DNA from: Clostridia bacterium
Lineage (GTDB): Bacteria; Bacillota; Clostridia; Oscillospirales; CAG-272
Assembly (NCBI GenBank): GCA_017397175.1
Contig: JAFQKA010000062.1
Span: 1 to 42,064 of the forward strand
DNA length: 42,064 bases
Reading direction: 5' to 3'
The notes beneath the pieces are model-generated. The model saw nothing but the letters and a program-made list of their open reading frames with translations. It searched no databases and was not told the DNA's origin. Shown piece by piece: positions 1 through 6,924 of the stretch. The translations under genes and the position numbers were made by a program. Position 1 is the first letter of the stretch. Each line of letters opens with the position of its first letter.

Positions 1-1
1 C

Positions 2-295
2 TTCTCCCGTGACGACGCAGGTAAGTTCCTCAACGCTTACTACGATGCAAAGATCTTCGAGAACGATCCTTTCGCTAAGCTTGACCAGACAGGTGTTGGT
101 AAGCTGATGAACATGGCTATCACTCTCGGCCGTCCCGTAAACAAGAACCTCCATGTAGGTATCTGCGGTGAGCACGGTGGTGACCCCACATCCGTTGAGT
201 TCTGCCATAACATCGGTCTCGACTATGTATCCTGCTCTCCCTTCAGAGTACCGATCGCTCGTCTTGCAGCAGCACAGGCAGCTATCAAGGGCTGA
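2..295 (+). CDS. ppdK: Pyruvate, phosphate dikinase, C-terminal end (partial)
   Basis: Only the last 97 codons are present; the gene starts before the window. The protein interconverts pyruvate, ATP and phosphate with phosphoenolpyruvate, AMP and pyrophosphate, in the cytosol at the PEP-pyruvate node. The visible part is the end of the C-terminal PEP/pyruvate-binding barrel: the segments [10 protein letters not shown] and the [16 protein letters not shown]-type tail are characteristic, with the catalytic-lid Cys-Gly-Glu-His region intact. In anaerobic Clostridia this enzyme usually replaces or supports pyruvate kinase. It is followed by a strong intrinsic terminator at 327-355, so it is the last gene of its transcript. 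The 3' end has a diverged look-alike at 1911-1966. Confidence 0.95.
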   Translation, partial: FSRDDAGKFLNAYYDAKIFENDPFAKLDQTGVGKLMNMAITLGRPVNKNLHVGICGEHGGDPTSVEFCHNIGLDYVSCSPFRVPIARLAAAQAAIKG

Positions 296-326
296 TCTGA
301 GTAATTAGATTTATAAAACAAAATTA

Positions 327-355
327 TCCGCCCGAAGATATTCGGGCGGATTTCT
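327..355 (+). terminator. Intrinsic terminator after ppdK
   Basis: A perfect 10-bp stem (327-336 with 341-350) closes a GATA loop and runs into TTTCT. It lies 31 bases after the ppdK stop. Confidence 0.9.
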
Positions 356-356
356 A

Positions 357-384
357 TTGTATTTCTCCGATTTTGTGATATAAT
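357..384 (+). promoter_or_regulatory. SigA-type promoter for the ACT/MBL gene
   Basis: TTGTAT at 357-362 and TATAAT at 379-384 are separated by 16 bases. It sits directly behind the ppdK terminator, so the next gene has its own transcript. Confidence 0.7.
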
Positions 385-428
385 GTTATTAAAAATTAAA
401 GCATTGCGTTCACTAAAAGGTGGTAATT

Positions 429-1868
429 ATGAAAAAGACCTATATAACATCTATGCCTGACCATATTGGTGCTTTTTTAAAGGCAAGCGAGTGTTTTTCC
501 TCTTTGGGAATCAATATAACTCGAGTGAATTATAATAAGGCTATTGATTCTCATATATTGTTTATTGATGCCGATGGTACGGAGGAGCAACTCAAAAAAG
601 CAGATCTTGAGCTCGAGAAAATCGGATATTTGGGGAATGATAGTAATGACAAAACAAGCGTTGTCTTGTTGGAATTTTGTTTAAAAGACGTTCCGGGAAG
701 CGTAACTGACGTTCTCAAGCTTATAAGTGAATTTAATTTTAATATTTCTTACATAAGCTCACAGGAGAACGGAACGGATTATCAATACTTTAAAATGGGA
801 TTATACGTTGATGATTCTGATAAAATTGCTTGTTTTTTGAGTCAGGCAGAAAAGCTGTGCAAGGTGCGTGTCATTGACTATAACCGTTCCAAAAACGTAT
901 ACGATAATAGTATTTTTTATAATACCTATGTTATGGGACTGTCGCAGATGATGGGGCTGTCCTCAGACGCAAAACAGGAGCTTCTGATAAATGTCAATCT
1001 TGCGATGCAAACATTGGACGAAAAAGGGTTGTCGCCTTATAGAACCTTTGACAGTATTAGTAAGTTTGCCGAGCTTTTAAGCGTCTCGAAAGGGAAAAGC
1101 TTTGTCCCGCGCATAAGTACACACCAAATTTCCGAAAACACGAAAATAACATTGATTGAGCCGCCCTGCGGCAGCAATACAATAATCATCAACAGTAACG
1201 GAGATTATTTATTCGTTGATAGCGGATATGCCTGCTATCAAAATGAAATGGTTGATATCTTTAACAAAATCATTCCCGATTTCAGTGCCGTAGAAAAGAA
1301 AATACTCATTACACACGCGGACGTAGACCATTGCGGACTTTTGCCGATGTTTGATGAGGTGATTGCAAGTCAAAAAACAGCCAACTGCCTGGAAAAGGAA
1401 TATAACGGACTCGATGGATACCGCGAGGAAAATCCGCTGCACAAGCCGTATATTAATATTTGTAAAATAATTACCGAATATAGGCCGGTGAATCCTCAAA
1501 AGGTCAAGAAAATGTGGGGAAGTGCCGAGTGTTATGACAATCCTCTGACACAAATAGGGCACTATAGCTTTGGAGAACTGAATTTTGAAGTGTATGAGGG
1601 AAAAGGCGGGCATCTTCCGGGAGAAATTGTTTTAATAGATTATACGAATAAAATTGCAATTACCGGAGATATTTACATAAACACGCACGGTCTTACGGCG
1701 GAGCAGGAAAAGTATAACAGATATGCTCCAATATTGATGACGTCTGTTGATACAGACCCGAAATTATGTTTGGAGGAAAGGAATGCAATTTTACAGCGCT
1801 TGGGAGTGGGAAAGTGGCAGATCTTCGGAGCGCATGGATTTAAAAAGGATTATTCGGTAAATACATGA
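429..1868 (+). CDS. ACT-ACT-metallo-beta-lactamase-fold hydrolase
   Basis: A 479-residue cytosolic protein. Residues about 4-70 and 78-150 look like two ACT modules, the small beta-alpha fold that usually binds amino acids; the second contains the DVPGSVTDVLKLISEFN pattern typical of ACT. Residues about 240-475 form a metallo-beta-lactamase fold: the metal motif THADVDH at 295-301 (H296, D298, D300, H301), a later His in GGHLPG (H395), Asp in TGDIY (D414) and a final His in FGAHG (H469). Such folds act as hydrolases or, with extra domains, as redox enzymes; the substrate here is unknown. I chose ATG 429 because AAAGGTGG precedes it at normal spacing; an in-frame GTG at 420 lies within that site. 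The gene is clearly more AT-rich than its neighbours, stands alone between two terminators, and may be acquired. Regulation of a hydrolase by an amino acid ligand is inference. Confidence 0.8.
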   Translation: MKKTYITSMPDHIGAFLKASECFSSLGINITRVNYNKAIDSHILFIDADGTEEQLKKADLELEKIGYLGNDSNDKTSVVLLEFCLKDVPGSVTDVLKLISEFNFNISYISSQENGTDYQYFKMGLYVDDSDKIACFLSQAEKLCKVRVIDYNRSKNVYDNSIFYNTYVMGLSQMMGLSSDAKQELLINVNLAMQTLDEKGLSPYRTFDSISKFAELLSVSKGKSFVPRISTHQISENTKITLIEPPCGSNTIIINSNGDYLFVDSGYACYQNEMVDIFNKIIPDFSAVEKKILITHADVDHCGLLPMFDEVIASQKTANCLEKEYNGLDGYREENPLHKPYINICKIITEYRPVNPQKVKKMWGSAECYDNPLTQIGHYSFGELNFEVYEGKGGHLPGEIVLIDYTNKIAITGDIYINTHGLTAEQEKYNRYAPILMTSVDTDPKLCLEERNAILQRLGVGKWQIFGAHGFKKDYSVNT

Positions 1869-1910
1869 TCTCCTTTTGATGCGTGAACAGGTTGGGATCT
1901 TTCGCGCTAT

Positions 1911-1966
1911 ACCACAGGCTGCCATCAAGGCTGATATAAAGAATAGCTGAATAACAACAAATTATT
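1911..1966 (+). pseudogene. Possible remnant of a second ppdK 3' end
   Basis: The segment starting CACAGGCTGCCATCAAGG matches the end of ppdK at 273-291 (CACAGGCAGCTATCAAGG) with two differences in 18 bases. The similarity continues in a looser form through the untranslated part up to the A-rich run before the terminator (ACAACAAATTATT here, AAACAAAATTAT at 317-328). No upstream ppdK coding sequence is preserved. It could be left from a duplication or recombination that brought in the gene at 429-1868; chance similarity is less likely but not excluded. Confidence 0.45.
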
Positions 1967-1994
1967 CCCTCGGAGAGATCCGAGGGAATTTTTG
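1964..1994 (+). terminator. Intrinsic terminator
   Basis: A 10-bp perfect stem (1964-1973 with 1980-1989), loop AGAGAT, then TTTTTG. It ends the transcript of the ACT/MBL gene. Confidence 0.85.
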
Positions 1995-2048
1995 TATTTC
2001 GGAAACCTCGTTTCCTACGTATATAGCCGAATTGCTCATTTATGCGCC

Positions 2049-2095
2049 GTAGGGGAGGATATTATCCTCCCGCGGACGAGCAATGCTCGCCCTAC
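2049..2095. repeat. REP-like double-palindrome element
   Basis: The outer ends GTAGGG (2049-2054) and CCCTAC (2090-2095) are inverted repeats. Between them lie two hairpins: GGAGGAT/ATCCTCC (2054-2070) and CGAGC/GCTCG (2077-2089). This compact, untranslated, symmetric layout is typical of dispersed intergenic repeats in Clostridia genomes. Only one copy lies in this window. Confidence 0.6.
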
Positions 2096-2141
2096 ATTGA
2101 AATTGTTTGTTTTGTCGTGTCCGAAATGTTACTTTTTTGTG

Positions 2142-2170
2142 TTGCAAGAAATGTCACTTTGTGATATAAT
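2142..2170 (+). promoter_or_regulatory. SigA-type promoter for the MFS transporter
   Basis: TTGCAA at 2142-2147 and TATAAT at 2165-2170 with a 17-base spacer. A direct repeat of GAAATGTYACTTT (2123-2135 and 2148-2160) overlaps the promoter spacer and may be an operator. Confidence 0.75.
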
Positions 2171-2210
2171 TACTTTAACTTGAACAGTTTGTAAAAAAGG
2201 AAGGTATCAT

Positions 2211-3485
2211 ATGAAAAGCAAGCTTAGCGGACGATTTTGGCTGGCTCTGACCATCTTCAGCCTTATGGGACAGGTGGCATGGGTCGTTGAAAATATGTAT
2301 TTCAACGTCTTTATTTACAAGATGTTCAACGCATCTCCCGCGGATATTTCCGCTATGGTGACAGCCTCCGCCGTTACCGCCACTCTGACTACCGTTTTTA
2401 TGGGCGCACTGTCGGATAAGATCGGCAAGCGCAAAATGTTTATATGCGGCGGATACATACTGTGGGGTGTCTCCATATTCCTGTTCGTGTTGCTTCGAGA
2501 GGATCTTATCGGAAAGACTTTCGCTTTCATGGGCTCGGCAGCCTCGGTGGGAATCAGTCTGACTATCATTCTTGACTGTCTCATGACTTTCTTTGGTTCA
2601 ACTGCCAACGACGCGGCATTTAACGCCTGGCTGACCGACTCCGTGGGCGGTGACAAACGCGGTGCGGCGGAAGGCATCAACGCTATGATGCCGCTGGTCA
2701 GTATCCTTGTGGTGTTTGGCGGATTCATGTTTTTTGATCTTGATAAGGCCTCATCGTGGTCGATCATCTACACCATAATCGGTGTAGCAGTGACCGCGGT
2801 CGGTATCCTTGGATTTTTCATTATTGACGAGCCTGAAATACAGAAGGCAGACGGTTCATATTTTGGAAGTATCATTTACGGATTCCGCCCCCAAACGATC
2901 GCTCAAAACAAGAGACTGTATTTGTCCCTGCTTGCATTTATCGTCTTCAATATCTCTATCCAGATTTTCATGCCCTATCTGATCATCTATTACGAGGTGT
3001 CTCTGGGCATGAAGGATTACGTGCTAATAATGGCTCCCGCTATCATCGTAGCATCTGTCGTCACCGCACTCTGGGGTAAGGTGTATGACAGACGCGGATA
3101 CTCTTTCTCGGGAACCGTCTCTGTCGTAATTTTGCTGATCGGATATATCGTTCTTTATCTGACCCGCACTACGCTGCCCGTATTTGTTGGTTCGCTATTG
3201 ATGATGAGTGGATATCTGTGTGGAATGGCGGTTTTCGGAGCATTTATAAGAGACAATATTCCTCAAGGTATGGCGGGCAGATTCCAGGGCGTGAGAATAT
3301 GCTCGCAGGTTCTGATCCCCGGTGTGGTAGGACCTATGATAGGTAAAAAGATTCTTGAAAACGCCGAGACTATCGTTGGCGGCGACGGCACCGTATCCTT
3401 TGTACCCAATGCGAACATTTTTCTTGCCGCCGCTGTGGTTGCCGTCTTTGTATTGCCTTCATTCATTAAAAAGAAAAAGCAATGA
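2211..3485 (+). CDS. MFS transporter
   Basis: A 424-residue integral membrane protein with about 12 hydrophobic helices, the usual size for the major facilitator superfamily. The loop after helix 2, GALSDKIGKRKMFI, is the classic MFS motif A between helices 2 and 3 (G-x-L-[SA]-D-[RK]-x-G-x-[RK]). A second similar loop, ALWGKVYDRRGY, occurs in the C-terminal half, as expected from the internal duplication of the fold. Overall it resembles the sugar-type permeases of Clostridia, but the substrate cannot be read from the sequence. The start is supported by AAGGAAGG ten bases upstream. It is a single-gene unit with its own promoter and terminator (3494-3518). Confidence 0.85.
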   Translation: MKSKLSGRFWLALTIFSLMGQVAWVVENMYFNVFIYKMFNASPADISAMVTASAVTATLTTVFMGALSDKIGKRKMFICGGYILWGVSIFLFVLLREDLIGKTFAFMGSAASVGISLTIILDCLMTFFGSTANDAAFNAWLTDSVGGDKRGAAEGINAMMPLVSILVVFGGFMFFDLDKASSWSIIYTIIGVAVTAVGILGFFIIDEPEIQKADGSYFGSIIYGFRPQTIAQNKRLYLSLLAFIVFNISIQIFMPYLIIYYEVSLGMKDYVLIMAPAIIVASVVTALWGKVYDRRGYSFSGTVSVVILLIGYIVLYLTRTTLPVFVGSLLMMSGYLCGMAVFGAFIRDNIPQGMAGRFQGVRICSQVLIPGVVGPMIGKKILENAETIVGGDGTVSFVPNANIFLAAAVVAVFVLPSFIKKKKQ

Positions 3486-3493
3486 TTGAGATG

Positions 3494-3518
3494 ATCCCCG
3501 CTTCGGCGGGGATTATTT
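3494..3518 (+). terminator. Intrinsic terminator
   Basis: Perfect 8-bp stem ATCCCCGC/GCGGGGAT with a TTCG tetraloop at 3494-3513, followed by TATTTGT. Confidence 0.85.
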
Positions 3519-3550
3519 GTCAGGGAATTGTTGGAATTTTGCATTTTCTA

Positions 3551-3579
3551 TTGTCATTTTCTGTCGGGTGTGGTAGAAT
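3551..3579 (+). promoter_or_regulatory. SigA-type promoter
   Basis: TTGTCA at 3551-3556 and TAGAAT at 3574-3579, 17-base spacer, 26 bases before the YwaF-like start. Confidence 0.65.
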
Positions 3580-3605
3580 AGGGTAAATAAAAAGGAGGAC
3601 TGTTT

Positions 3606-4373
3606 ATGCTCAACTTTATGAGATACTTCTTTGGCAAGGGTGAGGAGGTTGAATTTTCCAATTTCACCTTGGCACATTTTTTGCCGATCTTGCTCACCGC
3701 TGTGCTGATATACGTAATATATAGGTGCCGCGACAGAATAGGGGAAATGAAAAACGAGCGATATTTCCGCTATATATTGGCGTTTGGACTCATTATCAGC
3801 GAAATGGCGTACTACTGGCGTCTGATCGCCATTCCGTCTCTCGGTCCTAACCCTGTGGACCACCTGCCCATTACCGTTTGCGGTTGGGTGGCGGTTTTCG
3901 GAAGCTATATGCTGATAGGCAAGTCTCAGACGCTGTTTGACCTGTCCTATTTCTGGTCGTTGGCAGGCTCTACCTTCGCGCTTATCACTCCCACGGTCAT
4001 TACCTATACGGGTCCCACCCGTTTCCGTTATTATCAGTTTTGGGCAGAGCATCTTTTGTGCTACGTGGCGATTTTTTATATGATCTTTGTCCATAAGATG
4101 CGCCCCACAAAAAGGTCTATCGTGAAGGCTTACGGAGGATTGGTCATTTTAGCGGTAATAGCTTATTTTGCCAACCGAATGATCGGCCCGGGCGCAAATT
4201 ATCTGTTTATGGCGCGTCCCGAGGATACCCCGTCGGTGCTTGACGTACTTCCTCCGAACTTTGCCCTGCGCCTGCTTGTAATGGCGGCGGTGGTTACTCT
4301 GCTGTTCGGTCTTTCGTATCTGCCGTGGTATCTGAAGGACAGAAGGGTAGGTAACACCGAAGAAACCGGGTAA
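3606..4373 (+). CDS. YwaF/TIGR02206-family integral membrane protein
   Basis: A 255-residue protein with about seven predicted membrane helices. The motif set fits the YwaF family of Firmicutes (TIGR02206): a TLAHFLPIL start, LPITVCGW in the middle helix region, and FWAEHLLCY later; conserved His and Asn residues lie inside helices. The family has no established biochemical function; it is sometimes compared to acyltransferase-like membrane proteins, which I cannot support here. AAAGGAGG precedes the ATG at normal spacing. The gene is transcribed alone; no clear terminator is visible in the 145 bases after it. Confidence 0.8.
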   Translation: MLNFMRYFFGKGEEVEFSNFTLAHFLPILLTAVLIYVIYRCRDRIGEMKNERYFRYILAFGLIISEMAYYWRLIAIPSLGPNPVDHLPITVCGWVAVFGSYMLIGKSQTLFDLSYFWSLAGSTFALITPTVITYTGPTRFRYYQFWAEHLLCYVAIFYMIFVHKMRPTKRSIVKAYGGLVILAVIAYFANRMIGPGANYLFMARPEDTPSVLDVLPPNFALRLLVMAAVVTLLFGLSYLPWYLKDRRVGNTEETG

Positions 4374-4459
4374 AGGAGACGGATAGGGTTTTGCCAAGTC
4401 AATTTTGTATATTCTTTGTTGATTTTATAGAAATTTTATAGCGATTGTTTGAATACCTA

Positions 4460-4488
4460 TTGACAAATAACGACAAATGTGTTAAAAT
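4460..4488 (+). promoter_or_regulatory. SigA-type promoter
   Basis: A consensus TTGACA at 4460-4465 and TAAAAT at 4483-4488 with a 17-base spacer. Confidence 0.8.
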
Positions 4489-4518
4489 ATTGTTACCATA
4501 ATTTGGGAGGTATTAGAT

Positions 4519-4896
4519 ATGGCATTCTGTAGAAAATGTGGTAATCAAGTATTTGATGGAGAGGTTTTCTGTAAAACTTGCGGAACACCTGTAACAACTT
4601 CTACTTGGGACGGCGGAGTGTTTGATACAGTGATAAACTCTATTATTTCGTCACTGATCATCACTTTTACTTGTGGCATTGCAACACCCTGGGCGATTTG
4701 CTACATGATGAAGTTTGTTATTGAGCATACTATTATCAATGGCAGACGTCTGACTTTTGACGGACGCGGGGACCAGCTTTTCGGAAATTGGATCAAATGG
4801 TTCTTGCTCTGCTTAGTTAATTGTGGAATATACGGATTTTGGGTTACACCCCGACTTTACAAGTGGGTTGCAAGCCATATCCATTCTGTAGAGTAA
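4519..4896 (+). CDS. Zinc-ribbon plus DUF898-like membrane protein
   Basis: A 125-residue protein. Residues 4-22 form a zinc ribbon with two CxxC knuckles (CRKC, CKTC). The rest holds two or three hydrophobic segments and the pattern GRRLTFDGRGDQLF, which is typical of the DUF898 (YjgN-like) membrane repeat. Function unknown; zinc-ribbon/DUF898 proteins are common small membrane proteins in Clostridia. TGGGAGG lies upstream of the ATG. A hairpin with a short U-tract (4906-4931) follows at once, before the DUF2752 gene, so read-through may set the ratio of the two products. Confidence 0.75.
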   Translation: MAFCRKCGNQVFDGEVFCKTCGTPVTTSTWDGGVFDTVINSIISSLIITFTCGIATPWAICYMMKFVIEHTIINGRRLTFDGRGDQLFGNWIKWFLLCLVNCGIYGFWVTPRLYKWVASHIHSVE

Positions 4897-4905
4897 AGGC
4901 GCTTT

Positions 4906-4931
4906 GGCGGCACGTATTTGTGCCGCCTTTT
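4906..4931 (+). terminator. Hairpin with short U-tract (terminator or attenuator)
   Basis: Perfect 8-bp stem GGCGGCAC/GTGCCGCC (4906-4913, 4920-4927) followed by TTTT. It sits between the zinc-ribbon gene and the DUF2752 gene, which has no separate promoter that I can see. Confidence 0.7.
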
Positions 4932-4943
4932 GCAATATTGATT

Positions 4944-5342
4944 ATGAAAATGAAAATAGAACAAAAGAAACGCATATACAGCGTAGCATTTAAAACAGGA
5001 TTGGTGTTAGGCATAGGATTGATATATGCTGCTTTCGTTCGCTTAACCGGGTGGGGTATACCATGTGTGTTTAATCTTGTTACCGGTATGCAATGCCCCG
5101 GGTGTGGAATTTCAAGAATGTTTCTTGCTTTGCTCAAATTGGATTTTACTGCCGCGGCGCAATATAATCTGTTGGTGCTGTGTTTACTTCCGTTTGCGCT
5201 GGCTTTGTTTTTATATAAAACTTGGAAGTATGTAAAAAATGGAGAGACAGCGATGAGTATGTCAGAAAAGATCCTTTATTGCATTTCACTTGTTTTGTGC
5301 TTTGTGTTTTTTATTGTAAGAAATACAACTGATTTGATTTGA
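4944..5342 (+). CDS. DUF2752 membrane protein
   Basis: From ATG 4944 the product is 132 residues with three hydrophobic segments. The signature MQCPGCGISRMF matches DUF2752, whose members carry the CPGCG motif next to a membrane helix. Function unknown. The frame is open further upstream to 4821, but that part overlaps the previous gene and its hairpin, so I placed the start at the first Met after it. No good ribosome site precedes 4944 (the upstream bases are AATATTGATT), and ATG 4950 is an equal alternative; the start is therefore uncertain. DUF2752 genes are frequently next to zinc-ribbon or CD225-type membrane proteins, which fits this neighbourhood. Confidence 0.7.
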   Translation: MKMKIEQKKRIYSVAFKTGLVLGIGLIYAAFVRLTGWGIPCVFNLVTGMQCPGCGISRMFLALLKLDFTAAAQYNLLVLCLLPFALALFLYKTWKYVKNGETAMSMSEKILYCISLVLCFVFFIVRNTTDLI

Positions 5343-5383
5343 CAGTAACTTACATTTATTGCCCACATTTGTTGCTATATGGC

Positions 5384-5413
5384 AAATCCCCGCCGTGAGG
5401 CGGGGATTTTTTT
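5384..5413 (+). terminator. Strong intrinsic terminator
   Basis: An 11-bp perfect stem (5384-5394 with 5399-5409), GTGA loop, followed by a T-run to 5413. It ends the plus-strand pair; the minus-strand gene ending at 5418 may also use it, though a T-run on that side is weak. Confidence 0.85.
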
Positions 5414-5417
5414 AATA

Positions 5418-6800
5418 TCATTCTACCGTTACGGTGTCGAGCTTGTAATATCCGTCGGTAAAGAGCTTTTCTTCAAGCGCGAGCTTTATAGAAGTGTCTC
5501 CCTCAAACAGACCGAAAAGCAGAGTGTATTGACCGGGCGCAACCCCCTCAAGATCAAGTTTCATTCGGCAGAGTGTCGGATGATCGGAAAGCCAACCCTC
5601 ATTATTTACCGTGTCGTAGAAAACCGTGGTGCGCTGACCCTGCGCGTTTTCAAGGACTACCTTTGCGGCATAGGTATGATAAGCTCTTGCAAAGCCCTTG
5701 TTTTCAACGTTCAGCGTCAAAACAGGACAGGTCCCGGATACTAACGACGGCAGGGTAAAGCCATTGATAAAATACCAATATCCAAGGCGGTTTGCAAGAT
5801 AGTGGTGCATATCCTTTCTGTCTTTGTACCAAGTGGTTATTGCCCCGTGGAAGCCTGCATAGGTGGCGCTGGTGTCACGAAGAGCCTCGATGTGCCTGTA
5901 TCCGCCGCAGAAACGCTCGGACATTCCCGAACAGCTGTAATGCTCAAATTCAAGATCAACAGGTGCGTTCTCCTTGAACAGATTGAAAAGATCGGGAGAG
6001 CAAAGGGTATTGTAGCCCATTGTGTTGGCGTAAAACTCTACGTTTATTGAGTCATCGCGGATTCCCATGTCAAGCGCACGACAGTAATCCGCCAGCTCTA
6101 TCCAGCGATCGCCTGCATGGCGCAGAAGATCATCGTTTACGACGACTCTCGTATTTCTGAAGTGTCGAGCGTGAAGGTCGACGTGCCATTTCAGCACCTC
6201 GTATGGGAAGGTTTTTTGTGAGCCGCGGTGAGTGTGTCCCTCGCCCCAAGTGCCAAAGGTTCCGATGTCCACCGTTTCGGTGAAATCCTTGCCGTCGAAC
6301 CTGCGGGCACATTCCGCCATGAAGATATCCAGATATTTTTGGAAGACGGGATCTCCGTAATCGGGTTCGATAAATTCCACGGGCTTTCCGTCCTTTTCGC
6401 CCTTGACTGCAGTATATTTTGCACCGCGGTCAAAGACCCATTTTGGAGTTGAGAAGAAAGTTCTGCCCTCATATGTGCAGAATCGGAACATGAATTTATA
6501 TCCCACAGAACCGTATGTTTCGATTATTTCGTCTATGTAGCTCCAATCGAAGACGCCTTCCTGCGCCTCGATGTCACCCCAGTCGATCCTCAGGTACAAA
6601 AAAGGCATTCCGGGCACGTTCGCCAGATCCTCGGGACCGTTTATGTCCTCTCGGTACCAACGTCTGATCACTCCGTTGTCGATGAAATGCAGATACCAGC
6701 CTTTGTGAGGGTTCGTGAGAACCGTTTTGTCGTCTGCGTGACGTCTCAGATCGCGGTAGAAATTTTCTGTGCCGCGGCTTATATATTTCACGTTGGTCAT
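5418..6800 (-). CDS. DUF4832-like putative glycoside hydrolase
   Basis: A 460-residue protein without signal peptide, so probably cytosolic. It begins with the NPHKGWYLHFIDN-type segment, continues as a TIM-barrel-like region (PFLYLRIDWGDIEAQEG, FRFCTYEG, DIGTFGTWGEGH) and ends in a beta-rich domain; this order matches the DUF4874/DUF4832 type proteins, distant relatives of clan A glycosidases. The Glu of GTWGEGH is a plausible acid/base and sits at the end of a strand as in that clan; no enzyme activity is established for the family to my knowledge. GGAGGTGAAAT precedes the ATG. Its promoter is divergent from that of the GH5 gene at 6925. A 49-base internal piece (6468-6516) is repeated at 8245-8293. 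Confidence 0.7.
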   Translation of the reverse strand: MTNVKYISRGTENFYRDLRRHADDKTVLTNPHKGWYLHFIDNGVIRRWYREDINGPEDLANVPGMPFLYLRIDWGDIEAQEGVFDWSYIDEIIETYGSVGYKFMFRFCTYEGRTFFSTPKWVFDRGAKYTAVKGEKDGKPVEFIEPDYGDPVFQKYLDIFMAECARRFDGKDFTETVDIGTFGTWGEGHTHRGSQKTFPYEVLKWHVDLHARHFRNTRVVVNDDLLRHAGDRWIELADYCRALDMGIRDDSINVEFYANTMGYNTLCSPDLFNLFKENAPVDLEFEHYSCSGMSERFCGGYRHIEALRDTSATYAGFHGAITTWYKDRKDMHHYLANRLGYWYFINGFTLPSLVSGTCPVLTLNVENKGFARAYHTYAAKVVLENAQGQRTTVFYDTVNNEGWLSDHPTLCRMKLDLEGVAPGQYTLLFGLFEGDTSIKLALEEKLFTDGYYKLDTVTVE

Positions 6801-6827
6801 AATTTCACCTCCGTTTGTGGTAGTTTC

Positions 6828-6856
6828 ATTATAAACCTTGCGAATTTTTTTGTCAA
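6828..6856 (-). promoter_or_regulatory. SigA-type promoter (minus) for the DUF4832-like gene
   Basis: Reading the minus strand, TTGACA (6856-6851) and TATAAT (6833-6828) are both perfect consensus with a 17-base spacer. Confidence 0.85.
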
Positions 6857-6868
6857 TATAAATTTTTG

Positions 6869-6897
6869 TTGCAAACTCTTGTATTGTGTGTTATAAT
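6869..6897 (+). promoter_or_regulatory. SigA-type promoter for the first GH5 gene
   Basis: TTGCAA at 6869-6874 and TATAAT at 6892-6897, 17-base spacer; divergent from and back to back with the minus-strand promoter at 6828-6856. Confidence 0.8.
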
Positions 6898-6924
6898 CCT
6901 AAAAGAAGAAAGAGGGTGTTTCTT

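Larger units (their letters stand above)
1869..2210. other. 342-base intergenic stretch, partly explained
   Basis: It contains a possible decayed ppdK 3' end (1911-1966), a terminator (1964-1994), a palindromic REP-like element (2049-2095), a direct repeat (2123-2160) and the promoter of the following transporter gene (2142-2170). I see no convincing coding region; an apparent small reading frame at 1992-2183 runs straight through the palindromes and has no ribosome site. Confidence 0.6.

Noticed and set aside
1992-2183. 63-residue open frame in the intergenic region
   Set aside because: Runs through the REP-like palindromes and the promoter of the next gene; no ribosome site.
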